A stretch of DNA of 64,000 nt from Penelope pileata (GCA_013396635.1 WBMW01000061.1:50961-114960); one strand, 5' to 3'; counted from the stretch's first letter, positions 26,705 through 38,850 are shown. Made by a program: numbers and translations. The notes: generated by a model not told the origin, from the sequence alone.

Positions 26705-27256
26705 ATGTGTTCTCTAAAATATTATTTATTAGAGATAACAAAAAATTGAGAAAAAAGATAGATAATCTTATGTCCCTTAAGATGCTGGGAATTCCAAATT
26801 GAGCAGCATCAGACAGACTTCCCATCAGGGCATGGCACACAGCGTAGGGCCCAATCCATGGAGAAGTTCACCAGAATTTAGAACTCCAATAGGATTTTCT
26901 TAGAAGAAAATATCTTCATCATTTCTACTTTCAAGCAAAAGGATATTCATATAAGAACATGCTGCTTCACTTTTAGAGATAGCCAAGGACAGGCAGATGT
27001 TGTAATCGCTGGTGCCAAAGAAGAGCTGTCTATGCGTTCCTGTTATATTTAACCTTTAGAGTTCATCTCCTGCAGCCAAAGGATTTGTGCAGCATAGCAC
27101 AGGCCTGAAGGCATATCTTTGTGCGCAGGACAGTGCAGCGCAGCACAGTCCTGCCTCCACTCAGATTAGCCGCTACTGGATCACAAACTCTAGAGTGTAA
27201 AATGGTCAGGATCATTGTCCCTGGTCACACAAAAGAAGCAGGTGTAAATGAAGGAT
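26705..27256. other. Spacer between two inverted LTRs, unclassified
   Basis: About 550 bp with no ERV coding motif, no clear primer-binding site next to the LTR end, and no CR1. It contains GC-richer patches (for example GCGCAGGACAGTGCAGCGCA at 27123-27142). I cannot tell whether it is host DNA or part of an ERV. Confidence 0.5.
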
Positions 27257-28062
27257 GTGTTTGGATGATGGAGTGTGTGTGTCAGCTCTGGCTGAAAGCT
27301 GAACACCTATTCAGCCCCACCTCACAGGAAATGAGGAGAAAGTTCATGAGTCAAGATAAAGACAGAAAGATTGCTTACTAATTACTATTTCAGGCAAAAC
27401 AGACATGAATTTGATAAGATTAATTTATTGCCAATTAAAATATATTTGGGTAGTGAGAAACAAAGGCAAACGTTAAAACAATATCTTCCCTCTTCCCTCT
27501 CTCAGGCTCAACCCTGCTCCCTCACTATCCTTGCTCCTCTCCTGTCATGAGTGATTCAGGAGGGCTGGGAATGGGTGCATCAACACAGTGGCTTCTCACA
27601 CTTTTCAGCTGCTCCAGCATGAGTTTCAAATGGTGTGGGTTCTCTCCTTACAAGAAAACTCTTCTCTGATGTGAGTTCTCTGTGAGCCACGGGTCCTGCA
27701 GGACACACCCATCTCCTGGGGTGTGCATCCTTCCTGGACTGCAGTGGGTATCTGCTCTGGTGGATTTTCTCCTGTAGGCAGCAAGGACTACCTTCTCTGG
27801 CTCCTGGAGCACGTTTTCTCTCTCCTTCTCTGATGCTGGTTCTTCCTCTGCTGCTTCTCACACACTTTCTTCCCTTCTTTTCTCTGTCTGGCATTTTTTG
27901 ACCTTAACTATGAGATGCCACCAGCTTGGCTGAGGAGCTCAGCTGCGCTGGGGCTGTTAGATTCAGCTGAAGCTGGCCGTGTCCAGTGCAGGGCAGACCC
28001 TGGTCTCTGCTCACAGAGGCCACTCTAGCAATGACCTCCAGAATACCTGGGCAGTGGACACA
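27257..28062 (-). mobile_element. Solo ERV LTR, minus strand, related to the LTR at 25991-26704
   Basis: Same LTR plan read on the minus strand. The 3' LTR end is near 27257 (border approximate). Then come GTCAAGATAAAGACAG (27353-27364 region), TACTAATTACTATTTCAGGC, CAAAACAGACATGAATTTG and TTAATTTATTGCCAATTAAA, which on the minus strand gives an intact AATAAA (27424-27429). The pyrimidine-rich block at 27600-27900 is the complement of the purine-rich middle (on the minus strand, repeated units of the GGAGCAG/AGGAGAAA type). The 5' LTR end is near 28062. The two LTRs share AATTGGCAA[C/T]AAATTAA and a TGTTTGCCTTT block, which suggests one subfamily. No internal ERV genes are attached. Confidence 0.83.
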
Positions 28063-29932
28063 GATTCCAAATATACATCTGAGTGTGTCCTACTGCAGGA
28101 GTCTGGCTTCTCCATCATGCTGTAGAACGTTTTTCCTTTTCTTCTGTGTGACTGCATCTGGACAGTCAGCTGTTTCTAGTGCATGGGATCACAGCAAGGA
28201 AGAAAGGCTTTAGCTCAAATTTACCAATGGTGAAATGCTGCCACATAGGTGATTGGTTGTTTTTCTGTTACTGCTTATTATAGCAGTGAGATTATATTTC
28301 GGCTCTGAATTTCTCTTTGCACTTCTTATTCAGAACATTTTTTCTCTCAACTTGTCAAAAGTTTAGAACAAAATAAGTTACGATCCTAACCCTTCTCCAT
28401 ACACTATGTCTGCCTATAATCTTATTTATTTTTTGAGAAAACATGTGAACACACTAGATTGTTTTCTGAAACAAAAAGCTTTTCTCAGTCCACATCATGC
28501 ATAGACAATGTACTCTCCAGCAATAAAGTAGCTGCTGGTTATTGCCCTGCACAACTGTGGCAGCCTCATTAGTTTCACTAGGTAGCTTGCAGTAGTATCT
28601 TTGCAAATTAAAAATACAGGTCATTCAAAGGACTAATGTTGTGAGATCAGCATGCAGAAATTCGAAGCTCACCTGAATTCAGTAATTTAAAAAGATAAAA
28701 TGCCACTTCATACTCCATCCAAAAGCAAAACTTGCTAAGGCTATCATTAGGAGTGTAGTTCTGTCTTAGCATTTAGGCTGTGGCTGATGTATACACAACT
28801 ATGAAAATGAGAAATATGCTTTATGTTGTTTGCAATCTATTTAAATGTTGAGTGCTTGTCAGTGATTTTCAGTCAGTGTTAAACCATGGAAACAACTTGT
28901 CCTTTTTTAATGTTACTTAGTGTGCAATGAGCCTGATTTTAAGACCACTAAAACTGAGATGTTCTTTTCATTATGTGGAATATATTACTGGCCATGCTCA
29001 AGTGTTCAGCTTTGAGTGTTGTAGAACAAGCACTTTTACCATGGCGATGCTTTGGGTCTATCTTATACCCTGGCCATGTTAGGACAGCATTAACAGTATG
29101 GTATCAGATGCTGATAAGCCTACCTTTGAAGGAGTACGGTAATGAGGAATAGAGAGGAGGACCTTGTTCAAGCAGGACTGTGGCTTTCTTAGTCTAGCAA
29201 AGGATTTCAGAAAACATGGTTCTTCTGTACTGGTAAACCAAAAATCAGGTAAGAGATGCCACTTGTAAGTAGTGTCGAAGTCTCCTTTCTAAGAGACACT
29301 AAGCCCCATCTCCTCCTTTCTTTACTTGAGAGAGTTCCCTGCTTGTCAGTACAACAATTCTTAAGAGTTTGTAAACCTGGCATATGGGATTAGGGAGACA
29401 AGAACAGTGTCCTGGAGACAGGAGCTAATGGAAAGCTAAAATTACCATAATCTGGCCTGATAAATCATCACCTGGGTAAACATCAAGGAGGGAGACCATC
29501 TGCTTATGTGTGAGAACAGATGAGAAATGCTGAAAATCAGAATAAGGTTGCTAGTAAGCAGAAAAGAAAGGTTTCTGAGCACTCTGATATTACCAGTTTT
29601 ATGTTTAACCGGTTTAAGGAGGGAACTTAATGAAATTATGGATAGGATTGTATTGTATGATTTGGCTTCAGGAAACTGATTTCAGTTGCCCAAGATGCTC
29701 TTTCCAAGCTTTTGCAATCTGTTTCTAAGTAATTTTTCTTCTGATAATTGAAGATTGCCAGTTTTCAAAATTTTACGCTGGCTGATGTAACTACAGAAAC
29801 TGTTTTAGTTTAACTGTTTACAAATTTCTTCTCAATGTTATTCTATTTACTCTTTAGCTTTTCTCTGATCGCCTCTCTTTATTTTCCTGTCTTTTATATG
29901 AAAAATTTTCTCTAGCATGCAGACACCTATCA
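28063..29932. other. Unique sequence, no gene seen
   Basis: No recognisable exon or repeat family. Confidence 0.65.
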
Positions 29933-29939
29933 TCTAAAG
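29933..29939. repeat. hAT target-site duplication, left copy
   Basis: TCTAAAG immediately before the left end of the hAT element. The same heptamer recurs at 30795-30801. hAT elements make 8-bp duplications and Charlie types favour targets with a TCTA core, so one base was probably lost or changed at a border. Confidence 0.8.
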
Positions 29940-30794
29940 CATGGCTGTCCAAACTTTTGGTTTGCCTGAGCTGCATTGAGTAAAGAGGAATTGTCTTGGG
30001 CTGCATATAAAATTTATAATATAGTTGATGTCTATAACTAACAGAACTTTTTTAAAAGTATTTTTATTAAAAGAAGAGAGCAACAAAAACATAAAACTGG
30101 CGGGGTATTTGACCTTGTTTTTGTGAAAACAATGCATCAGTCTGGTTCAATGGAAGCGGTTGCAATTCTTAGTGAGTTCTCCAGGTGCTCATCAGATTAT
30201 TGATGAAATTTTACTCTTCCTGTTCTTTGTCCTTGAAAAAAAATGTTGTTCACAAATGTAAATACTGCCAAAAAGCGATAACATGAATAAGGCATGACTG
30301 TGAAGTGAGGGATATTTTTCTCTGGTAAGATGGGTCCCATAAAAGTCTGGTAGAGAGACATGATCAAATTTTCTTTGAGTTGAATGTCTGATTGCAACTC
30401 TATACATTCCATGCTAAAATTCTCAGGTAATCCATCTATGTCAACCGAAAACGAAATAACAAATATACAATAAATGGATGATTTTTTAGGCAATTGTGAA
30501 ACCTTTTCTCAAATTTCCTTATTAAAATGGAAAATAAGGCTGCATATTAATTGCTAGTCACCTGTCTGTGTAAAGCCTGTGTATCAAAATGCATAAAATT
30601 ATTTGTCATGACTTGATACAGCTCAGACAGTGTCAAATAGCGCACTGATGGTTTGGTTATTACTGAGTGATGGGCGCGGGCCTGAGGCAGGCCAGGCCGC
30701 TTGGTAATGAAGAGCCTCTGGCAGCTGGGGTGGACTGCAGTATGAGCTGTGCTGGGCCGCATGCAGCCCATGGACTGTGGGTTGGACATGCCTG
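29940..30794 (-). mobile_element. hAT-Charlie DNA transposon relic, internally deleted
   Basis: An 855-bp element bounded by TCTAAAG on both sides. The ends are imperfect inverted repeats: CATGGCTGTCC... on the left and, reverse-complemented, CAGGCATGTCC... on the right. Both continue into the Charlie-type subterminal sequence (CAAACTTTTGGTTTGCC on the left; GGGCCGCATGCAGCCC on the right). It is oriented on the minus strand because the transposase remnant reads that way. Autonomous hATs are normally about 2.5-4 kb, so the 5' two-thirds (BED zinc finger and most of the RNase-H-like domain) has been deleted. Confidence 0.88.
30100..30560 (-). pseudogene. Decayed hAT-family transposase, C-terminal part
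   Basis: Minus-strand remnant of the C-terminal half of a Charlie-type hAT transposase, the part that cuts and pastes the element and, near its end, holds the hAT dimerisation region. Visible blocks in order are PFIV-type sequence, then FSVDIDGLPENFSMECIELQ (about 30417-30360), then a different frame with REKYPSLHSHALFMLSLFGS and IYICEQHFF (about 30325-30240). The CEQ.FS-type motif is the hAT dimerisation signature. Further on, residues resembling the family's ATASIEPDIDAL stretch are present but broken. At least one frameshift (near 30360-30340) and several stops separate the blocks, and no start codon region is left, so it is inactive. The residues also resemble host genes domesticated from this group (GTF2IRD2/ZBED-like), but the flanking TIRs and TSD show a transposon copy. 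Confidence 0.85.
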
Positions 30795-30801
30795 TCTAAA
30801 G
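30795..30801. repeat. hAT target-site duplication, right copy
   Basis: TCTAAAG directly after the right end (...ACATGCCTG), matching 29933-29939. Confidence 0.8.
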
Positions 30802-31634
30802 TCCTAAATGGGCTGTTTTTCCAGAATTTCTCTATAGATGTCAAAACTTTGAGGACCATCAAATCTTTTAAACTGTTGAAATTAAATAATGTGTTAGTAA
30901 TGTCTTAATAATAGTTTAATTTAATGAAAAATTAATGCCATGTATTCTTTTTCTGTCTGCAGACAATAACAGGTTTTTAAGTCTTTCACAAGTCTTCAAA
31001 CTCCTGTGAGTTTGATCTTACTTGATGTCCTTAAAAAAAAGTGTTTTTTTCCCTATTTGAAATCCATGCATAAATATCTGTTCCACCAAACAACTAAAAT
31101 AAAGGTATATTTGCATCAAACATGTGGAATAAACTGTAAACAATAGTTGCAATGTAGTTAATTAGTAGGTTCACAATAAAGAGTTTTAATGGACACTATA
31201 TTTCTGAAGCTTTATGAAATAGAAAGTACTTACCAGAGGTAGTAACTAGTTTAATTACTTTTCATAAGTGTAACAGCTATTCTTAGCAAATTATTATGCT
31301 TAGGAGCTGTGAACAGAGACCATCAAGAGGAATTCTCTTCAGTTTGGAAAGCACGTATATGAAGATGTAATTCTATCCAGGTGTGACCCCATATTGCTGA
31401 AATTAACAAGGATATCATCATTGACTTTAGTTGCAATGATGTTCTCCATGAATATATGTAGTGTTTAAATATAGTAAAGATATAGAACAATATTAAAAAA
31501 AGGTAATAATGCTTATTACCATCATTGTAAAATAGTACAGAAGTAAAGCAGTATAAGACTTCATTAAAAAATCCAAGTGTATACTTTAATAAAATGATCA
31601 TATTCATATACAACAATCAGTTATCTTCACTAGC
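30802..31634. other. Unique AT-rich sequence, no gene seen
   Basis: No coding or repeat signal recognised. Confidence 0.65.
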
Positions 31635-32645
31635 ATTCATAGAATCATAAAACCATGGAATGGCTTGGGTTGGAAGGGACATTAAAGATCATCTAATTCT
31701 AATGCCCCTGCCATGGGCATGGTTGCCTCCTGCAATATCAAATTGCCCAGGACCCCATCTAAACTGGTGCTGAACGCCTTCAGGGATGGGGCATCCACAA
31801 GTTCTCTGGGCAGCCTATTCCTGTGCCTCACCACCCTCTGTGTAGAGAATCTCCTCCTAACATCTAATCTAAATCTCCCCTCTTTTAGTTTTAAAACGTT
31901 TCCCCTTGTTTCATTACTGTCAGACCATTTAAAAGTCAGTCTCCACCTTTTTTATAAGCTCTCTGAATGACCTGAAAAGCCACAATGATGTCTGCCTGGA
32001 GCCTTCTCTTCTCGAGACTGAACAAGCCCAGCTCCCTCGGCCTTTCTTCGTAGGTGAGGTGCTCCAGCCCTCCGATCATCCTTGTGGCCCTCCTCTGGAT
32101 CCGCACCAACAGCTCCTCATCTTTCTTGTACTGGAGGCCCAGATCTAGATGCAGTACTCTAGGTGGGCCTCATGAGGACAGAGAAGAGTTTAGTGTCATC
32201 TGCAAACTTGCTGAGGGTAACTCAATCCCACTGTTTAGGTTGTTGATAAAGATGCTAAAGAGCATCAGTCTCAATATGGACCCCTGGAGAACACCACTCA
32301 TCACCAGCCTCCACCTGGACATAGAGACATTGACCTCCACATCTCTATGGCTGGCCATCCAGCCAATTCCTTATTCACTAAACGCTCCACCCTTCAAGCC
32401 CATATTACTCAAATTTAGGGTATGTTGTGTGGGACTGTGTCAAAAGCCTTACAGAATTCCATGTAGATGACATTGGTCAATCTTCCCTTGTTGACTGATG
32501 CAGTCATTTCATCAAAGAAGGACACCAGACTGGTCAGGCATGATTTGCCCTTGGCGAAGCCATGCTGGCTGTCTCGGATCACATCCTTGTCTTGCATGAA
32601 CCTTTACATAGCTTTCAGGAGGAACTGTTTCATGATTTTCCCATT
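31635..32645 (-). mobile_element. CR1 LINE, longer decayed copy
   Basis: Minus-strand CR1 of about 1 kb. The 3' end at 31635 reads ATTCATAGAATCATAAAACC, followed by the inverted 3' UTR (GGAATGGCTTGGGTTGGAAG) and the C-terminal coding region (about 31750-32150). A deletion near 32165-32185 then joins it to the polymerase core at 32185-32600. Homology fades at about 32645. It belongs to a different and older CR1 subfamily than the copy at 21992-22835, judging by the many differences in the shared part. Confidence 0.93.
32170..32642 (-). pseudogene. CR1 reverse-transcriptase core remnant
   Basis: Minus-strand pieces of the CR1 polymerase domain. One open frame (32597-32415) holds DVIRDSQHGFAKGKSCLTSL and then IYMEFCKAFDTVPHN. 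This is RT motif A, where the usual catalytic Asp of IYLDFCKAFD is replaced by Glu. A second open frame (32358-32170) continues with SGVLQGSILRLMLFSIFINN and a degraded motif C region (SLQMTLNSSLSS, where a FADDTK box is expected). A frame change separates the two frames, and a deletion removes the link to the C-terminal part. It is inactive. Confidence 0.88.
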
Positions 32646-35600
32646 GCTGAAGAGTGCCCACAGTGTCATAAGACAGAAACATGTCATTTCCTAAAGCTTA
32701 TTTTTTATCACCTTCTAGAGGATATGATTTTAGAAGTATTAAGTATTTTAACATAATAGCACAAATTAGCTTGAGATCATTACACGTTGAAACCTCTGGT
32801 AATGGAAAACGTATTGTTAATTACTGGATCAAAATAGAAAAAACTTTGTAAATCCACTTTAGTAAGCTTTAAACAAATGTATATAATAAGCATATATTCA
32901 TGAGATTAAGTATACTACACATTAGCTAGAAATATTGCCTCCTTTAATTAGAGAAAAATGACTAATTTCTACATCAGTGTACACATTTGAGTTCCATATA
33001 ATCTCAATATATACAAGACATTAAAACTGGAATAAAACACACAGCACACGTATATTATAAATGAAAATCAAATGGAAAAACAAATGCATTCTAAAAGTTA
33101 CGTTACAAGGCCAGGCAACAGTTTGAGCCAGATATTTGAAGTTTTGTTCTAGTGAAGAAAGTTCAGCAAAGAATTTGAATCGAAGTGTAAAGAAAAAAGT
33201 AGAAAAGGAAACATCAGGAAAGAAAAAATATGTATCTAAAATGACATTTTCGTGAGTAAAAGGCGTTATTCAAACCATTGTAAACACGATTTCCTTCCTC
33301 AAGTAATAGATAACTAACTGTCTCAACATGTAGACAATACGTAATATCAGAGGATTTAGCAGATTTGATTATTTGCTTCTACACTGAAGGAAGATGATAA
33401 ATGGGTTTGAAAAGATACAGCTGAGCAGACTGCTTACAACAATCCCAATGTTAGATAATGGGAAATCAAGAAATCTGCCAGGGTCTGAAACAATAGGGCA
33501 GACATTAACTTGAATGGAAGGGATGGGTGAAGGAACCTTGGAAGATCATTCAGTCTAAAACACACTGCTGCCACTCAGCTTCATGAGAAAGAGTACGTCA
33601 ATGTACAGATAAACAAACAAAAAACCCAAACCCCACAGCCTTCCAAACATTCTTCACTCATGCCACTTCTCCACATCTCATTAAGGTGAATACTAGACCA
33701 TTTCTCTCTTACATTGTCAATTGAGAAGCTGAGATGGTAATTTTTTGTTGAGAAGCAGCTTGAATATTAAGAGGCAAGAGGCTGATGAGAACTGAAATGT
33801 TATGTTCGAGAGAATGAACTGTTTGGGATGCAGCAGAATGGCTAGTGAGAGCTGTCTTCATCATAAATTTCTTATTCCTCTACTATTACTAATGAACTGT
33901 TCACAAATCCTGAGCAAATTCCATTCCATCAGGGTATTAAAAAATATGTAAATGAGATATGGAGACCTAATTAGAGTGCAGGAATTGCATGGTTCAACGA
34001 AAATTCAGTTACGTATCAGTAATTACACAACAGCCGTTTTTGCTAACAGGCTAAAACAATTCAATTTCAGCATAATAAGTATTATAATTCAAACAACTTT
34101 TCAAACTAATGATGCATGAAATATATAATAAAAAATGTAAAGTCCAAGCAACTGTAGTATTTGTTTTAAGACCTGGGGAGCATGGAAAATTGGCACTTTT
34201 TATTTTTTAATTTAGATGGAGATAATGCAATAGCCTGTTATTTTTAGAAATAGAATGTTAATGTTAAGTGCATAGTATTCCATGTCAAGGAAGATTCATA
34301 CTCAGATACAGCATGAATTTAAAATTTTAACTTTGTTCTTGTTCTTAGAAGTAAAACAGAATGAATTACATAGATACGGATGCTGGAGGAGGCGCCCAGG
34401 TAGTTGCGATGAATGTTCAACCTGAAGGGTTTGCGATGGTGAATTAAATTTAATGGGCGAATTCCATCTTTTCAATCATGCTATTAAGGCTAAGTATTAA
34501 AATGCACATTCTCCTTGGAATTATTGTTCATTTTGTTATCTCCATGACTTTTTCTTCACATATCGAAAGACTTTTTCCTTCTCTAAAAGATGAAATTGGA
34601 GGCAGCTTAACAAATTTTAGCAAGGCAAAAAGAATTGTGCTTCCTAAGAAAGAAAGATGATTAAGCAGCAGGTATATAAACTTCTGAGTATTGAGTTATT
34701 TTTTCATATACTTAAATGATGCTTTTGGATCACATCCAAGTTAGGCCATTTTTTAATTTATTTACTTTATCCTTGGATATCTCACTGCAGAATCAGAAAA
34801 CGCTGATCTTTTCCATACAAGGGGGGGTCTAAGAATCAAAACTGTAGAGAAATTTAGTAATTTTCTTTTAAATATTACTAATCTATGAATGAAATCAGCT
34901 GCTCACTTTGTTAAATGTCTGAGCATGTCTTGATCTTGATTATTAAATTTGTAACTCCTAAGTCATTATTACTTTAAATTCTGAAGTTACAAAGAAGTAA
35001 TAGTTATGGGGAGGTACCAGTTTTAATAAGCTATGTTATTTGGATCACTTCTGAGCTTTTGGTTGATAAAAAGACCACTTCTATAGACTCACACAATTTT
35101 AGTCCTTAGTCAAGTCCCTGTGAGTAGGAGCATTCTATAGGAGATGGTTGAGGGTTGTGCTGCTGCTCCACTGGGGGCAGCTGCAGCCTCTGTGAAGTTC
35201 ACCAATGCAAGGAATATGATGCTTCCCAAAAGAACTGCTTCAGAAACTGTCTTCACTTCAGAAATGATTTTGATGAATAACCAGGTAAATGAAAGACTGT
35301 GTGACAGGTACCACACTCAGGTCAATTGTGTGACTTTTGTACTAATGACACAGGAGTTCAGTGTCCTTCATCAGAATCTAATCAAACCTTGGTTCTGGGA
35401 TGTTTAAAAATGAAGATTTTTCTTAGCTTGCAAAGCACCTGGCTGGACTAGACCCTCAAGTTATACTGAAGTTTCTTTCTGTTTTCTGTCTTGTAAAGCT
35501 CTTAGTGGTCTCATTAGACAACTGATACCAATAAGCTAAAATGTGTTATGCTGTACTACTTTTTTTTTCTCATAGAGGAGAATGCCCTCTGACACAAGAA

Positions 35601-37949
35601 AAGCTGAAGGAAAAAAAATACTGGAAAATATACAGACACAATTCTTTTTCTGCATGCTGGTACATGCTGCAGAAGAAGAAAGGGAAAGTAGTTAACAGTC
35701 CAAGATAACACGTATACTGCAGACTTCCTTGGAATTTTCACAACAATTCTGACCACAAATTCAGACCATCTGTAAGACATACAAAATACATTTTTTGTGG
35801 GGAATAATAGCATTAGTGTTCAAGATAAATTTTTGCTCTCAAATGGTGTAAATAATGCACCCAACACTTTTTTGAGCTTTTTTGAGCTTTTTGTACCTCT
35901 GAGATATCTTCAGGATTACTGTGCTGAGCAGTTATTGGAATTAGAGTTCGTCAATTATTCCACTGTCTAGGATTATGCATATGCGCTGCAAAGGAGGGAA
36001 AAAGCCTATTTTCTTCCTCTATTGCCAATTTAATGCGCTGATGTTGAGGATATGCACAATTGAATTATATTTAGTATGAGGAGATAAACTTGTAAACCAA
36101 CTTACTTATGGATCGCCAAATAATTATGTACTTAATTAACTTCCCCTCCACCCCCAAGTCATTTATCCTGGGAACAGAATCTTACTGTTAAATATTGTTA
36201 AATATTCCACAGCTTTTCATTTTATTCATATTCTAAAGAATATTGTACTTTGAATTTTCAGGATTACACTAGCTTTGTAATGCAACACATACATCTGCAG
36301 TCTTATGACTGCAGATCTTTAGAGCACATAAACAAGAAAATCTAGCCCAAGATATCTTAAAAAATTAGTACTTTCGGGATACTATATGATGATAATTTCC
36401 ACTCCTCAAATGACTGTGAACTCAAGGCTTAGGATAGCAGATGACAAAGTTTATTTCAGTGATTTACTGGCGCCAAGAGTAATGTTTGAGACAATGCCAT
36501 TTCCCTAATATTTCTGACATAAAAGGTCAGTTTTGCTCCAAGAGTGTTACAAAACTTGGCATAGCTGTTTGTTTTTCCAAGATTATTTACTCACCAGCTA
36601 CCAGATTTTTTTTTTAAAAATAACAATCTAGACTCTATTACACATTTCGTGCAAGCTTACTTGTATTTCAGTCATCAAAATATAACAGTAAAATTCCCTT
36701 TGAGATATTTTCAAAGAAAATGTTATACATTACAAATAACATCACTAGAAAAATTGCTTTTTAGGTGTGAATGTTAAATTTTCAGGTGCAAGTAAATTAG
36801 ACTACTTTTGAGGAAGTAAAGTATATGTGAAATGATTTTAGAGCAAGTTATACTTTTGCACAAATAAAAAATGGCGTATTCCATGCTGTTAATTATTCTG
36901 TTTCTCAGATATTGACTCTCGTTTACTACTCACAAATCTTTAATCCAGTTCAGCCTTTTGACATTAATGGATTTATTATTAATCCTTCTATTTGACTGCA
37001 TCAGTTCATTGAAATTGGTGGTTATTTACACATTTTTCAGTATATTTATGCAAGAAAGTGTCAAAGACCTTTTTAGAGAAAGAAGCTGAAGACATAGAAG
37101 CTGTTGCTCAATGCATATGATAGGCCATCTATAAAAATTGTTTCTATTCCTGTTTTCCATTGTTCTCTGTTCTCTGCTGGTTTACTTTTGTCTGTATTAA
37201 GAGCCTCACTGAAACATGATATGCAGAGTAAATTTCTCAAACTTCTTGTTTCTCTCTTTCTGATCTTTCCTGGTCATCCATGAGATTAAGACAGTACAAT
37301 TTTCTTTCTCCTACTCTCCAGCTAGCTTGTCTTTTTAGGTCAAAGGGGCTGTCTTACACTTTAAATCTTGTAGTAACTTCTATATAGCTTTACATTTAAC
37401 CCCCTCACCTCCAGCTTTAACGAATTTACTTCAGTTACATAGCTCTCAAAATATTCTTCAAGGGGAAGAGTATCTTTAGATACTTCGTAATCTCCTGTGC
37501 TTTCTTTCTCAAATAAAAACTTTTTTTTTGATAGTATGGTATAATCTTTTAAAAGATTGTTCTCTACAATTTCTATTAAGAAGTATGAAATTATTTTGTC
37601 CAGCATGTACATTGTTCCAACTTTCCTCTTTTTTATCACCATTTTTGTCTCTTCTCATTATGTTCTTTCCACATTCTAATATTTTGTTTTCAGCAGATGA
37701 ATATTACAGGTGAAAATTTTGTAAGTAAAAATACGCAACTGGCAATTGTTTACAAAATAAAGACCCATTCTAAAATGCGTTATTCGATTTTTTAAATTCT
37801 TATATGATTGCTTGTTCTTCTACTCTTGTACACTTCTATCTTTATTTCTTCTTTCCATTTGTTGCCACTAGTCTTCTCAGACACACAGCGACGTCAGCAC
37901 ATTGCTCAGATGCACCTTCCTAAATGTGCTGGGATATGGAGGAAAATCC
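32646..37949. other. Unique AT-rich sequence, no confident gene
   Basis: No transposon recognised in about 5 kb. A run of unusually 'regulatory-looking' sequence with many homeodomain-type TAAT/ATTA cores lies at about 33890-34110 and 34430-34560 (findings). Small tandem duplications occur at 35868-35890 (TTTTTTGAGC twice) and 36187-36206 (TTAAATATTG twice). Minus-strand open frame 37361-37642 (93 codons) is unrecognised. Confidence 0.6.
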
Positions 37950-38130
37950 AGCTTATGAATGGTCGCCATGGGTCAGTACTGGGGCCAGTCCTGTTTAATA
38001 CATTTATTGGCGATCTAGACAGGAAGATTGGGTGCACCCTCAGTAAGTTTGCAGATGACACCAAATTGGGAGGAACTTATCAATCGGCCCATGGTCTGCT
38101 TGAGAGATGTGCAGAAAATAAAGCTAAATC
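37950..38130 (+). mobile_element. CR1 LINE fragment, polymerase region
   Basis: Plus-strand scrap of the CR1 reverse transcriptase, truncated at both ends. Translation shows GSVLGPVLFNTFIGDLDRKI and then CTLSKFADDTKLGG, so the catalytic FADD box is still readable. The C-terminal half and 3' UTR are absent, which is unusual for a simple 5'-truncated LINE and implies later deletion. Confidence 0.9.
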
Positions 38131-38569
38131 ACATTTAATATTGGCTTCACTGAAATTGTACTGACCAAGCCAAGCAGAGACTTTATCGTACTGTGTTCAA
38201 CCATAAAGATATATCAGAAAATGTCATATACAAGCAGAGGAAAAATGTTTGTCTGAGAAGTGACTGTTTTCTTTGAAAACTCTTTAATGAATGCTTTTAG
38301 TGATTTTCATCGAATATGGCATTGAGATTATAACCCGAAGTGCATCATAAGAAAGGCACAGAACATAGTTGGGTTAGTCTAAGAGCAAGGCAGGAGCCTG
38401 AATGAGACTTTAGATCACAGCATGGACCCAGCTCTTGTCTTGCCCATGGTGGAAAAGCTCTAGCTGCAGACCTTGCATCTAGTCCAGGTAACATTTTTGT
38501 CCCTATGTCTTAATTATAAAGGCTGGTGGCTACTCCAGAGTGACTATTTCAGTATGGATTTGAGGTCTG
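38131..38569. other. Unclassified spacer between CR1 fragments
   Basis: No gene or clear repeat. Could include strongly decayed CR1 sequence. Confidence 0.5.
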
Positions 38570-38850
38570 GACTATTTGATGGATAAGGATTTGGCTGGAA
38601 GACCTCATCCAAAGAGTTGCCATCAACAGCTCAAAAACTCTCAGGGGTTTGTATTGGGACCATTACTATTCAATATTCAGTGGGATTGAGTGCACCCTTA
38701 GCAAGTTTGTGGATGACACCAAGCTGAATGGTGCAGTTGATATGCCAGAGGGAAGGGATGGCGTCTGGAGGAACCTAGTCAGTCATAAGAAGTGGGCCCA
38801 TATGAACCTCATGAAGCTCAACAAGAATGTGACTGGAAGTAGTCAGTGCT
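38570..38850 (+). mobile_element. CR1 LINE fragment, polymerase region
   Basis: A second plus-strand CR1 scrap. It begins upstream of the previous one in CR1 coordinates (TGGATAAGGATTTGGCTGG, then CCAAAGAGTTGCCATCAACA). It crosses the motif C box (STLSKF-like CTLSKFVDDTKLNGAV) and ends just after KKWAHMNLMKLNKN. Because it repeats the part present at 37950-38130, it is an independent insertion and not a continuation. The 3' end is missing. Confidence 0.88.

Noticed and set aside
32054..32470. 138-codon plus-strand open frame
   Set aside because: Antisense to a CR1 fragment.
35144..35407. 87-codon plus-strand open frame in a slightly GC-richer patch
   Set aside because: Ala-rich start comes from a GCTGCTGC-type low-complexity run; no recognised homology.
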